Of a DNA stretch of 64,000 bases, positions 55,590-63,989 are shown in pieces (within the stretch, counting starts at the first letter, position 1; the number at the start of each line of letters is the position of its first letter). The DNA lies in the NCBI GenBank assembly GCA_964638035.1, contig CAZWXD010000002.1, forward strand, positions 119,821-183,820. The letters are read 5' to 3'. Position numbers and translations under genes: made by a program. The notes beneath the pieces are model-generated. The model searched no databases. It worked only from the letters and a program-made list of their open reading frames with translations, and was not told the origin of the DNA. Source of the stretch: JAGGAG01 sp964638035. Its GTDB lineage: Bacteria; Gemmatimonadota; Gemmatimonadetes; Gemmatimonadales; GWC2-71-9.

Positions 55590-57142
55590 TGCTCCTGCCC
55601 GTCCTCACCCCTGACGAGTCCCGTGCCTGGGACACCCTCGCAGCACAATCCGGCATTGCCCTCGCCACGCTGATGGAAACGGCCGGTCGTGCGGTGCTGC
55701 AGGTGCTGGTGCGTGCCTACCCGTCGGCAGCACGCCAGGGCGTCATCATCGCAGCCGGTACCGGGCACAACGGGGGCGATGGCTGGGTCCTGGCGCGCGC
55801 GCTGCACCGGCAGGGCGTCCCGGTGTGGCTCACGTCGTTGCCGGGCGAGCCAGCACCGCTGACGGCGCACATGGCCAGGCTTGCCCGGCAGGACGGCGTG
55901 CGTGAACTCGAGCCCGACGGCCCCTGGCCCGGCGCCGGCGTGGTGGTGGACGCGATCCTCGGCACGGGCGCCCGTGGGGCGCCGCGCGCGAGTGCGCAGG
56001 CGCTCGTGGACCGGTTGTCCGACCTCTCGGTGCCGGTGGTGGCGATCGACGGGCCCACCGGCGTCGACCTGGGCACCGGCGTGTCCCATGCGGCAGCCTC
56101 CGCCGCGCTGACCGTGACCTTCGGCGGTGTGCGCCGGGGGCACCTCCTCGCCCGGGACGAGATGGGCGATATCGCGGTGGTGGACATTGGCCACCCGGCC
56201 GGCGACACGGCATGGCCGCGACTGGTGTCGGATGCGCACGTCGCGGAGCGCATGCGCTCCTTCAGTGCTCGCGAGCACAAGGGAACCCGCGGGCGGGTGG
56301 TGGTGGTGGGTGGCGATACGGGGATGTCCGGCGCAGCCCGGCTCGCAGGGAGGGCGGCCCTTGCCGCTGGCGCCGGCCTGGTGCACGTGGTGGCGGCTGC
56401 CCCGAGCATTGCGGCCGTTCGCGCAGCAGAGCCCGACCTGCAAACGCTGGAGCACCCGTTGGTGGGCGAACCGGGTCCTGACGTCGAGGCGCTGCTGGCT
56501 CGCGCCGACGCCGTGGTCATCGGGCCTGGCCTGGGCCGCGGGGAGGGGAAGGCAGGGTTCGTGCTCAGCCTCCTCGGGATGGCTCGTGCGGCCGTGGTTG
56601 ATGCGGATGCGCTGATGGCCCTCGCAGGGCGCGTCGATCGCCTGGCGCAGGTCGCGGCCGGGAAGCCGGTGGTCCTGACGCCCCATGCGGGGGAGTTCCG
56701 TGCCCTCTTCCCGGCGCTCGCGTCTGATCGGGACACAGACCCCTGGGCGGCAGCGCAGGCCGCGGCCGGGTTGTCACGCACTGCCGTGCTCCTCAAGGGC
56801 GTGCCGACCGTGGTTGCCGGACAGGAACCGCCGCTCCTCACGGTGGCGGCCGGCAACCCCGGGCTCGCCACCGGAGGGAGCGGTGACGTGCTGTCGGGAC
56901 TGGTCGCGGCGAACCTGGCGCGCGGCATGGATGCCCAGGTGGCGGCTGCCGTCGGCGCGCAGTGCCTGGGACGGGCCGCCGACCTCGCTGCCAGGCGGGT
57001 GACCGCCCGCTCCATGCGCCCCATGGACGTGGTGGCGGCGTTGCCGGATCTCTGGCGCGAACTCGATGGCCTGCGCCGGGCGGGTGGGGGACAGCTCGAT
57101 CCGCCAGTGCTGGGCTGGCTGCCGGCTCCCGAGCGCACCTGA
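55589..57142 (+). CDS. nnr: Bifunctional NAD(P)HX epimerase/dehydratase
   Basis: A 517-residue repair enzyme. Residues 1-215 are the YjeF_N epimerase domain (TPDESRAWDTLAAQSGIAL, IAAGTGHNGGDGWVLAR, VDAILGTGARG, AIDGPTGVDLGTG). Residues 220-500 are the ADP-dependent NAD(P)HX dehydratase domain of ribokinase fold (KGTRGRVVVVGGDTGMSGAA, VVDADALMALAG, VVLTPHAGEF, ATGGSGDVLSGLVAA). Together they repair hydrated NADH and NADPH. GTG 55589 is the likely start because it gives the expected family N-terminus. The stop shares one base with the ATG of the next gene (TGATG). Confidence 0.94.
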   Translation: MLLPVLTPDESRAWDTLAAQSGIALATLMETAGRAVLQVLVRAYPSAARQGVIIAAGTGHNGGDGWVLARALHRQGVPVWLTSLPGEPAPLTAHMARLARQDGVRELEPDGPWPGAGVVVDAILGTGARGAPRASAQALVDRLSDLSVPVVAIDGPTGVDLGTGVSHAAASAALTVTFGGVRRGHLLARDEMGDIAVVDIGHPAGDTAWPRLVSDAHVAERMRSFSAREHKGTRGRVVVVGGDTGMSGAARLAGRAALAAGAGLVHVVAAAPSIAAVRAAEPDLQTLEHPLVGEPGPDVEALLARADAVVIGPGLGRGEGKAGFVLSLLGMARAAVVDADALMALAGRVDRLAQVAAGKPVVLTPHAGEFRALFPALASDRDTDPWAAAQAAAGLSRTAVLLKGVPTVVAGQEPPLLTVAAGNPGLATGGSGDVLSGLVAANLARGMDAQVAAAVGAQCLGRAADLAARRVTARSMRPMDVVAALPDLWRELDGLRRAGGGQLDPPVLGWLPAPERT

Positions 57143-58719
57143 TGCGACTGGCACCTGCCGTGGTCACGGCACTGGTCCTCGCCGCACCAGCCATCGCGGC
57201 GCAGCAGCGCCCTTCCCGCGACTGGCCGCCGGCCGACCGCGCCGTGCTGGGCGACTTCAGCTACATCCGTGCCCTGGCATCCAGCCATGAGCGCGTCTAC
57301 GTCGTGGGCGCGTCCGGTGTGGCGGTGTGGTGGCCGCTGGAACAGCGATGGGACGGCCCGTTCATGCCGCGCGAGCCACGGCTCCTGGATCGCGCCGTCC
57401 TCGCCATGGTGGACCCGCTCGACCAGTCGCTCTGGATTGCACGCACCGACGGCTGGGTCAACTTCCGGCCCGAGCTCGAGCTGTGGCAGTTGGGCTTCCT
57501 TCCGGGGCAGGTGCGCCAGCTCGCCGTGGACGAAGACGACACGGCGGGCGGCATCCGGCTGCAAGCCGGGGGGCGCTGGTTCAGGGTGCTCCCTGGATCA
57601 ACGGTTGGGGTACCATCGCCGGCGCCGGCCAGGCCGCGCTTCGCCACCACCGTCGAGGACCTCTACCGGGCCAACCCCTCGCTCAGGAGCAGTGCGGCGC
57701 TGCTCCTGCGTGATGCGCGGGGACGGCAGGTGCAGTACACCGCCGCGGCGAAGTCACCCGATGGGCTCGGCTGGTTCATCGGGACGTCGGGCATGGGGCT
57801 CCTCTTCCTTCGCACCGGCGACCTGACGCCCGAGAAGCGCAGCTTCGGCCTGGGGGGCGAGGTGGCCGCCGCCGTGTTCCCGGTGCCGGGTGGAGTCTGG
57901 GTTGCCACCGATCGCACGCCCGTCGCGGAAGCCAGCCTGACCTTCGTCTCGCAGGACCTCACGCGGTCCGTGCCGTTCTCCGGGGGTGCCACGTTCGGCC
58001 TGGGCTACACCCAGGCGCGCATGCTGACGGGCTCGGAGAAGAGCCTGTACATCGCCAGCAACATCGGGGTCACCGAGGTCAACCTGGCGGAGTCGGCCAC
58101 GCGGTTCTTCGACATGGGGAAGGGGCTTCCCGACTCTCGGGCGAACTACCTCCTGCCGCGGCGCGGCGGCGTGCTGGTCGGCACGCCACGCGGCATCGCG
58201 TGGATCAGTTCGGACGGCGCCGTGGAGCGCCAGGGCGACGGGTTCATTGAACCGGCGCTTTCCCTCGCGGCGGAGGGCGACAGCACCTGGATTGGGGCGC
58301 TGGACGGGTTGCTGCTCCTGCCACCGGGTGCGAAGCTGCCGGGTCGCACTCCCGGCCTCCGTGCGTCCGCCGGCTTCCGGGCCCCGGTCATGGACCTCGC
58401 CTGGATGGCGGATACCCTGGTGGCCCTGTTGCCCGATCGGTTGCTCTGGCGCGTGCCAGGCACCGACGAATGGCACCTCGGCCCCATCCTGGGGGGCGGC
58501 CTCGGGAAGCTGTTCCGCTTCACGCGCTCGGGCGACGGGTTCTTCGTGGCGGGTGAGCGTGGCGTCGGGTTTGTCCGCCTCACCACGACCCTCCAGTCAC
58601 CACTCCGTGAAGGCGATGTGCCGGGCAGGGTGCGGGACCTCGGGGCCGACGAGCAGTACCTGTGGGTGGCGACCGAGCGCGGCCTGGTGCGCTTCCGGCT
58701 GGCCGCGATCCGTCCGTGA
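57142..58719 (+). CDS. Secreted beta-propeller-like protein
   Basis: A 525-residue protein with a signal peptide (MRLAPAVVTALVLAAPAIAAQ). The rest is a series of beta blades with phrases such as RVYVVGASGVAVWWPLEQRW, SLWIARTDGWVNF, GWFIGTSGMGLLFLR, GVWVATDRTPV and YLWVATERGLVRF. These resemble the regulator-propeller repeats of two-component systems, but no transmembrane or kinase domain follows. Probably periplasmic; function unknown. It lies between nnr and thiL, sharing an overlap with each, so expression is likely coupled. Confidence 0.7.
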   Translation: MRLAPAVVTALVLAAPAIAAQQRPSRDWPPADRAVLGDFSYIRALASSHERVYVVGASGVAVWWPLEQRWDGPFMPREPRLLDRAVLAMVDPLDQSLWIARTDGWVNFRPELELWQLGFLPGQVRQLAVDEDDTAGGIRLQAGGRWFRVLPGSTVGVPSPAPARPRFATTVEDLYRANPSLRSSAALLLRDARGRQVQYTAAAKSPDGLGWFIGTSGMGLLFLRTGDLTPEKRSFGLGGEVAAAVFPVPGGVWVATDRTPVAEASLTFVSQDLTRSVPFSGGATFGLGYTQARMLTGSEKSLYIASNIGVTEVNLAESATRFFDMGKGLPDSRANYLLPRRGGVLVGTPRGIAWISSDGAVERQGDGFIEPALSLAAEGDSTWIGALDGLLLLPPGAKLPGRTPGLRASAGFRAPVMDLAWMADTLVALLPDRLLWRVPGTDEWHLGPILGGGLGKLFRFTRSGDGFFVAGERGVGFVRLTTTLQSPLREGDVPGRVRDLGADEQYLWVATERGLVRFRLAAIRP

Positions 58720-59666
58720 CCGGCATTCCCCTCGGACCGGGGCCGGAGTTCGATCGCATCCGTGCCATCGCCACGGTCCTGGGCGACGCGGCCACCGGGC
58801 TTGGTGACGATGCCGCCGTGCTTCCCACCGGCGCTGGCGACTACCTGGTGCTCAGCACCGACACCAGCGTCGAGGGCACGCACTTCCGTCGTGAGTGGCT
58901 GACGCCGTTCGAGATCGGGTGGCGTGCCACGGCCGCGGCACTCTCCGACCTGGCTGCCATGGGGGCCAGCGTGGTGGGCGTCCTGGTGAGCCTGTCGCTC
59001 GAGAAGGGGCGCCATGCTGACGACCCCGCGGCCATCATGCGGGGGGTGGGGGAATGCGCCCGCAGCCTCGGTGGCCGGGTCCTGGGCGGTGACCTCACCG
59101 CGGCGCGGGAACTGGCGCTGGGCATCACGGTCGTTGGTCGTGCGGCGCATCCCGTCTCGCGGGCAGGGGCGCGCCCGGGTGACGAACTCTGGGTCACCGG
59201 CGCCCTGGGCGGCCCGCGCGCGGCATTGCAGGCGTTCGAGGCGCACCGCACCCCCGGCGCCGCCGAGCGGGAGGCATTCGTCCGCCCCCATCCTCGCATC
59301 GAGGCGGGGCAGGACCTCGCACGGCTCGGCGCGACGGCGATGCTGGACCTGAGCGATGGCCTGGCCGGGGACGCACGCCACCTGGCAGCGGCGTCGGGAG
59401 TCAGGCTGGAGGTGGACCTGCGGTCCCTGCCCATTGGGCCAGGCGTGGTCGCCGCAGCCGGCGCGTCCGGCGCGGCGCTCCTGGCTGCGCGAGGAGGCGA
59501 AGACTACGAACTGCTCGCGGCGGTGCCCCCGGGCGTGCTCCGTCGCGGCATGATGGTGGGCGGGGTGGCCGCCACCTGCATCGGACGGGTTGTCGAGGGA
59601 AGTGGGGTGGCATTCCTGCTCGACGGACGCGACACCGACCTCGCGGGCTTCGACCACTTCCGGTGA
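58716..59666 (+). CDS. thiL: Thiamine-monophosphate kinase
   Basis: A 316-residue AIR-synthase-fold kinase that phosphorylates thiamine monophosphate to the diphosphate. It has GLGDDAAVLPTGAGDYLVLSTDTSVEGTHF, SDLAAMGA, GGDLTAARELALGITVVGRA and LDLSDGLAGDARHLAAAS. The late GGEDYELLAAVP motif is also typical. SelD shares this fold but would carry a Cys/Sec loop and longer N-terminus, absent here. GTG 58716 is part of GTGA with the preceding stop. No TPP riboswitch fits in the surroundings. Confidence 0.93.
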   Translation: MTGIPLGPGPEFDRIRAIATVLGDAATGLGDDAAVLPTGAGDYLVLSTDTSVEGTHFRREWLTPFEIGWRATAAALSDLAAMGASVVGVLVSLSLEKGRHADDPAAIMRGVGECARSLGGRVLGGDLTAARELALGITVVGRAAHPVSRAGARPGDELWVTGALGGPRAALQAFEAHRTPGAAEREAFVRPHPRIEAGQDLARLGATAMLDLSDGLAGDARHLAAASGVRLEVDLRSLPIGPGVVAAAGASGAALLAARGGEDYELLAAVPPGVLRRGMMVGGVAATCIGRVVEGSGVAFLLDGRDTDLAGFDHFR

Positions 59667-60412
59667 TCCGTCACGCGCGCTTCATCCTGCTCCTGGTTGG
59701 CCGCACCATCGGGGCGGTTGCGAGCCTCGCCTGGGCCGCCGTCCGCCGCGTGCCACCCGAGCCGGGTGGCGTGCAGGACCGCGTGCCCCGGGCATGGGCG
59801 CGGGCCCTGCTTCATGATGCCGGCATTTCGGTGCGGGTCACAGGCCAGGATCACGTGGCGGGGAACGGCCCCTGGGTCTATTGCGCGAACCACGCCTCGT
59901 TCGTGGACGTGGGTGCCGTCGCCGCCACACTCCCGGGCTCGCTCCGGTTCGTCGCCAAGCGGGAACTCTTCCGGATTCCCGTCTTCGGGATGGGGCTGCG
60001 ATTGACCGGCCAGATCCCGGTGCACCGTGCGCACCATGAGGTGGCACTCGAGGCCTTCGCCGCCGCCGCCACGGCGGTGCGGAGTGGCCTGTCTGCTGTT
60101 GTGTTCGCCGAGGGCACCCGGAGCCGCGACGGGACGCTCCAGCCCTTCAAGAAGGGCGCATTCGTCATGGCCATTGCCACGCAGGCCCCGTGCGTGCCGG
60201 TGTACGTGGCCGGGGCGTGGAGCCTGCTGCCGCGCGGTGGGCTCGTGCCGAGGGCGGGGACGGTGGAGGTGCGCATCGGGCAGCCCATCCCCACCGCAGG
60301 GCTCACTTATGACGATCGCGACCGGCTCCGGGAGCAGTGCTTCCACGCCATGGAGGCCCTGGCAGCGGCGCCGTGGCGCAGTTCCCCGATCCCTGATGCA
60401 CAGTTACGTTAG
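59663..60412 (+). CDS. 1-acyl-sn-glycerol-3-phosphate acyltransferase (PlsC-like)
   Basis: A 249-residue acyltransferase of phospholipid synthesis, anchored by an N-terminal hydrophobic segment (FILLLVGRTIGAVASLAWAA). Motif I is YCANHASFVDVGAV (NHxxxxD), motif II FVAKRELFRIPVFG, motif III VVFAEGTRSRDG and motif IV APCVPVYVAG. It should transfer a fatty acyl group to lysophosphatidic acid. GTG 59663 overlaps the thiL stop as GTGA. The gene ends at a TAG within a TACGTT element that may drive eno. Confidence 0.88.
   Translation: MIRHARFILLLVGRTIGAVASLAWAAVRRVPPEPGGVQDRVPRAWARALLHDAGISVRVTGQDHVAGNGPWVYCANHASFVDVGAVAATLPGSLRFVAKRELFRIPVFGMGLRLTGQIPVHRAHHEVALEAFAAAATAVRSGLSAVVFAEGTRSRDGTLQPFKKGAFVMAIATQAPCVPVYVAGAWSLLPRGGLVPRAGTVEVRIGQPIPTAGLTYDDRDRLREQCFHAMEALAAAPWRSSPIPDAQLR
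60405..60410 (+). promoter_or_regulatory. TAnnTT -10-like element of eno
   Basis: TACGTT followed by AG, 29 bases between its end and the eno ATG, overlapping the stop codon of the acyltransferase gene. Confidence 0.4.
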
Positions 60413-60439
60413 CCTTCTTACCCCACGACCTGGATCAGG

Positions 60440-61720
60440 ATGTCAACCATCATCGAAGTGCACGGGCGCGAGATCCTCGACAGCCGCGGCAACCCCACCG
60501 TCGAGGCCGAGGTCGTGCTGTCCAGTGGTGCCAGCGGCCGGGCCGCGGTGCCGAGCGGTGCCTCCACGGGCGAGCATGAAGCCGTCGAGTTGCGGGACGG
60601 CGATGCCAGGCGCTACGCCGGGAAGGGCGTGGAGCACGCCGTCCGGAACGTGAACGAGGTCATCGGGCCTCGCCTCGAGGGGCTGGCGGCCGTGGACCAG
60701 ATCGCGGTGGACGCGGAGATGATGGACGCCGACGGCACGCCCAACAAGGCCAACCTGGGCGCCAATGCCATCCTGGCGGTGTCCCTCGCGGTGGCCCGTG
60801 CGGCGGCACAGGATTGCGGCCTGCCGCTCTACCGCTACCTGGGCGGCCCGATGGCCCGCGTGCTGCCCGTGCCCATGATGAACATCCTGAACGGTGGCGC
60901 GCACGCGTCCAACAACGTCGATGCCCAGGAGTTCATGGTCGTCCCGATCGGCTCCGATACCTTCGCCGATGCGCTCCGCATGGGCGTCGAGGTGTTCCAT
61001 GCGCTGAAGAAGGTGCTGACCAAGATGGGGCTCTCGACGGCGGTGGGCGACGAGGGCGGCTTTGCGCCGATGCTGCCGTCGAACGAGGCCGCGCTCGACG
61101 TGGTGATGCAGGCCATCCAGGGCGCGGGCTACCAGCCCGGCTCGGATTGCGCCATCGCGCTCGACGTGGCGGCGTCGGAGCTGTACCAGGACGGCGAGTA
61201 CGTCTTCAAGAAGGGTGACGGCTCGCGCCGGCCGGCCGCCGGCATGGTGGACCTCTACGCGAAGTGGTGTGAGCGCTATCCCATCGTGTCCATCGAGGAC
61301 GGCCTCGCCGAGAACGACTGGGAGGGGTGGGCCGCGTTGACCGAGCGGCTGGGCGACCGGGTCCAGCTGGTGGGCGACGACCTCTTCTGCACCAGCGTGG
61401 ACCTCCTGGGGCGGGGCATCGAGTCGGGCGTGGCCAATGCCGTGCTGGTGAAGGTGAACCAGATCGGCACGCTCACCGAGACGCTGCAGTGCATCGAGCT
61501 GGCCAGGGGCAACAGCTACGGTGCCATCATCTCGCACCGCTCGGGCGAGACCGAGGACACCTTCATCGCCGACCTGGCGGTGGCCACCGGCGTGGGCCAG
61601 ATCAAGACCGGCAGTGCCAGCCGCACCGACCGCACCGCCAAGTACAACCAGCTGCTTCGCATTGCCGAGGAGCTGGGCGAGCTGGCGCACTACCCCGGCA
61701 GGGACTTCTACCACCTGTGA
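60440..61720 (+). CDS. eno: Enolase
   Basis: A 426-residue glycolytic enzyme that dehydrates 2-phosphoglycerate. It starts STIIEVHGREILDSRGNPTVE and has the flexible loop PSGASTGEHEAVELRDGD. The metal ligands lie near AIALDVAASELY, SIEDGLAENDW and VGDDLFCTS, with LVKVNQIGTLTETL and SHRSGETEDTFIADLAV following. Length is typical. The FtsB-like gene overlaps its stop as GTGA, the usual eno-ftsB neighbourhood. ATG 60440 has a weak GGATCAGG site. Confidence 0.98.
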   Translation: MSTIIEVHGREILDSRGNPTVEAEVVLSSGASGRAAVPSGASTGEHEAVELRDGDARRYAGKGVEHAVRNVNEVIGPRLEGLAAVDQIAVDAEMMDADGTPNKANLGANAILAVSLAVARAAAQDCGLPLYRYLGGPMARVLPVPMMNILNGGAHASNNVDAQEFMVVPIGSDTFADALRMGVEVFHALKKVLTKMGLSTAVGDEGGFAPMLPSNEAALDVVMQAIQGAGYQPGSDCAIALDVAASELYQDGEYVFKKGDGSRRPAAGMVDLYAKWCERYPIVSIEDGLAENDWEGWAALTERLGDRVQLVGDDLFCTSVDLLGRGIESGVANAVLVKVNQIGTLTETLQCIELARGNSYGAIISHRSGETEDTFIADLAVATGVGQIKTGSASRTDRTAKYNQLLRIAEELGELAHYPGRDFYHL

Positions 61721-62031
61721 GCGAGGCCAGGCGGGGGCCGGAGATCATCGGGCGCCGCCTCTCATGGGTGGTGCTGGGTGCTGCAGCGCTCTTCCTCCTC
61801 CTGGGCGGCGAGTACAGCACCTTCGACTGGTTCCAGCTGCGCCGGCAGGAACGCGAGGAGGCGGCCAGGGTGCGGGAACTGGAGCAGGTCGTGGATTCCC
61901 TCGAGCGCCTGGCGAAGGCCATCGAGACCGACCGCCGCACGCAGGAACGCATCGCGCGTGAAACCTTCGGCATGATAGGCAAGGGCGAGCACCTGTTCCG
62001 GCTGCTGCCCGCCGACGACTCCGCCCGCTAG
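61717..62031 (+). CDS. FtsB/DivIC septum formation initiator family protein
   Basis: A 104-residue bitopic membrane protein. A short cytoplasmic start leads to a membrane segment (WVVLGAAALFLLLGGEY) and a coiled coil (RQEREEAARVRELEQVVDSLERL). The family's extracytoplasmic end ARETFGMIGKGEHLFRLLP follows. FtsB and DivIC connect the divisome proteins FtsQ and FtsL and act at septation. GTG 61717 overlaps the eno stop as GTGA. The position behind eno is typical and adds weight to the assignment. Confidence 0.9.
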   Translation: MSEARRGPEIIGRRLSWVVLGAAALFLLLGGEYSTFDWFQLRRQEREEAARVRELEQVVDSLERLAKAIETDRRTQERIARETFGMIGKGEHLFRLLPADDSAR

Positions 62032-62040
62032 GCCGTCGGC

Positions 62041-63858
62041 ATGGACGAGGTGCTCGGCATGGCGCTCGGCGTGGTGCGGGATCGCCTGCCATCGCTGCTT
62101 TCCTTCGCCGCCATCTTCGGCCTCCTGCAGGCCATCATCCTCCTCCCACTGCTCGCCATGGCCGGGCGCCGGCTCACCGGGCGCCCGGTGGTGGACAGCA
62201 CGGAGCTGGTGCGGTTCGGCCTGTCGCCACGGGGGCTCATCACTGGCGTGTTCGTCGTGGTGACGGTAGGTACGCTGTACCTGATGCAGCAGGCCGGCCT
62301 CACGGCGATCGTCGCGGGCGAGCTGCACGACGTCCATGTCACCTCGACGGACGCGCTGAAGTTCGTGGCGTCGATCCTGCCGCAGTTGCTGCGGCTGGCG
62401 TTCGCGGTGACGTGGCGGGTCACGCTGGTCGTGCTGCCGGTCCTCGTCCTGGGCGGACTCGTCGCCTGGCGCCTGCTCCGCTCGCGGGACATCAACTACT
62501 ACCTCGACCTCAAGCCACCGCGTGCGATCGTGGCCGCTGCCACCGTCGGGATCCTGGTCCTGCTCACGGCCGCGGTCCTGGCCTACGCCCTGGTGCATTG
62601 GCGCCTGGCGGTGCCGATGGTGACACTCGAGGGACTCCCGGCCTTCCAGGGCCTCTCCCGGAGCGCTCGCGCATCGAACCCGCACTGGCCGCGACTCCTT
62701 GCGTATGTCACCACCATCCTGGGCGGCGGGACGCTGCTGGCCGCTGCGGTGTCCTGGGGCGTGCGCCAGGCTGGGCTCCTGGCCCTGGGCCCTCGCGCGG
62801 GACGGGCTGGCCTCGTGATCGTGGCCGTGATGGGCACCTTCGCCGTGGCACTCCACGCGCTCGTCGCCTCGGTGGTGGCGATCATCGACGCCACGCTGTT
62901 TGCCACGGCATGGGAGGTCATCGGCCGCATGCCTGACGCGGTGCTGGTGCCGCTGCTGGAGCGCATCGCCGCGCCACCGGACCTCCTGCTGGGTGACCCG
63001 TCCCTTGGGCTCGTCGGTGGCGTGGCCCTGGTCCTCCTCGCCCTCGGCGCGTTCAACGCCTGGCGGATGGGCAGCCTGCTCGCGACGCGCCTGCCCATCC
63101 GGATCACCGCCCACCGCGGCAGCGCGCGCCAGGCGCCGGAGAACTCGCGCAGCGCCATCCGGCAGGCGCTGGCCGAGGGCGCCGACTACGTCGAGGTCGA
63201 CGTGCAGGAGACGCAGGACGGGGCGCTGGTGCTGGTGCATGATGCCGACCTGGCCCGGCAGGCGGGGATAGCCCGGCGGGTCAGCCAGATGACCCTGGCC
63301 GAGGTGAAGGCGGCCGACATTGGCTCGCGGGTGGACGCCAGCTTCGCCGGTGAGCAGGTCCTCACGCTCGACGAGGCCCTGGCGGAGGTGGAGGGCAGGG
63401 CCGGGCTCTTGATCGAGCTCAAGTACTATGCGGGTGAGCAGCAGCTGGCGGCGCGGGTGGTCGAGGCGGTCAAGGCACGGGGCATGACGGACCACGTGCT
63501 GGTGCAGTCGCTCACCTATCGCGGCATGCAGGAGGTGCGGCGGCTCGCCCCGCGGATGCGCGTGGGCTACACCATCGCCACGCCCGTGCAGGGGCCGGAG
63601 CGGCTCGACGTTGACTTCTACGCGGTGAACCAGCGCCTCCTCGAGCCGGCCTTCCTGGTCCGTGCACACCGGTGGGGGCGCAACGTGGCGGCCTGGACGG
63701 TGAATGATCCCGGGGAGATGCTCGCCCTGGCGGGCATGGGGGTGGACAACCTCATCACTGACGTGCCGGCTGAGGCGCGGCGGGTGCTGCAGCAGCACTG
63801 GGAGCGAGACCCGGTCCAGCGCCAGGTCCAGCGGCTGCGCGCCTGGCTGGGCGGGTAG
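62041..63858 (+). CDS. Membrane glycerophosphodiester phosphodiesterase
   Basis: A 605-residue protein. Residues 1-350 hold about eight membrane segments of the GDPD membrane-domain type. Residues about 355-600 are a PI-PLC-like TIM-barrel GDPD domain. It opens with ITAHRGSARQAPENSRSAIRQAL (His, Arg and Glu of the active site) and YVEVDVQETQDGALVLVHD (Glu, Asp, His). It also has LIELKYYAGEQ, VQSLTYRGMQEVRRL and AWTVNDPGEM. It should release glycerol 3-phosphate from phospholipid-derived diesters. It starts nine bases after the FtsB-like stop and is the last protein gene of the window. Confidence 0.92.
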   Translation: MDEVLGMALGVVRDRLPSLLSFAAIFGLLQAIILLPLLAMAGRRLTGRPVVDSTELVRFGLSPRGLITGVFVVVTVGTLYLMQQAGLTAIVAGELHDVHVTSTDALKFVASILPQLLRLAFAVTWRVTLVVLPVLVLGGLVAWRLLRSRDINYYLDLKPPRAIVAAATVGILVLLTAAVLAYALVHWRLAVPMVTLEGLPAFQGLSRSARASNPHWPRLLAYVTTILGGGTLLAAAVSWGVRQAGLLALGPRAGRAGLVIVAVMGTFAVALHALVASVVAIIDATLFATAWEVIGRMPDAVLVPLLERIAAPPDLLLGDPSLGLVGGVALVLLALGAFNAWRMGSLLATRLPIRITAHRGSARQAPENSRSAIRQALAEGADYVEVDVQETQDGALVLVHDADLARQAGIARRVSQMTLAEVKAADIGSRVDASFAGEQVLTLDEALAEVEGRAGLLIELKYYAGEQQLAARVVEAVKARGMTDHVLVQSLTYRGMQEVRRLAPRMRVGYTIATPVQGPERLDVDFYAVNQRLLEPAFLVRAHRWGRNVAAWTVNDPGEMLALAGMGVDNLITDVPAEARRVLQQHWERDPVQRQVQRLRAWLGG

Positions 63859-63897
63859 GCTGGGAGCGAGGGGCTGGAAGGGCAGGGCCGCCGGCGC

Positions 63898-63903
63898 TAC
63901 TTT
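63898..63903 (+). promoter_or_regulatory. TAnnTT -10-like element of tRNA-Met
   Basis: TACTTT, 12 bases between its end and the tRNA 5' end, the same spacing as at tRNA-Ser(GCT). Confidence 0.5.
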
Positions 63904-63915
63904 TTCCCACCCTGT

Positions 63916-63989
63916 GGCAGGGTAGCTCAGGTGGTTAGAGCACGGCACTCATAATGCCGGGGTCGCGGGTTCGAGTCCCGCCCCTGCTA
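63916..63989 (+). tRNA. tRNA-Met(CAT), elongator type
   Basis: A 74-base class I tRNA. The acceptor stem GGCAGGG pairs with CCCTGCT with a G-U first pair. D-stem is GCTC/GAGC, anticodon stem CGGCA/TGCCG with loop CTCATAA (anticodon CAT), and T-loop GGGTTCGAGTCCC. Discriminator A. CCA is not encoded. The anticodon arm is like the elongator rather than initiator form, which has three G-C pairs next to the loop. A tRNA-Ile2 with modified C34 cannot be excluded. Confidence 0.93.

Noticed and set aside
58716..59666. selD (selenophosphate synthetase) to go with selA
   Set aside because: The fold is shared, but the gene lacks the SelD Cys/Sec glycine loop and has the ThiL pattern throughout.
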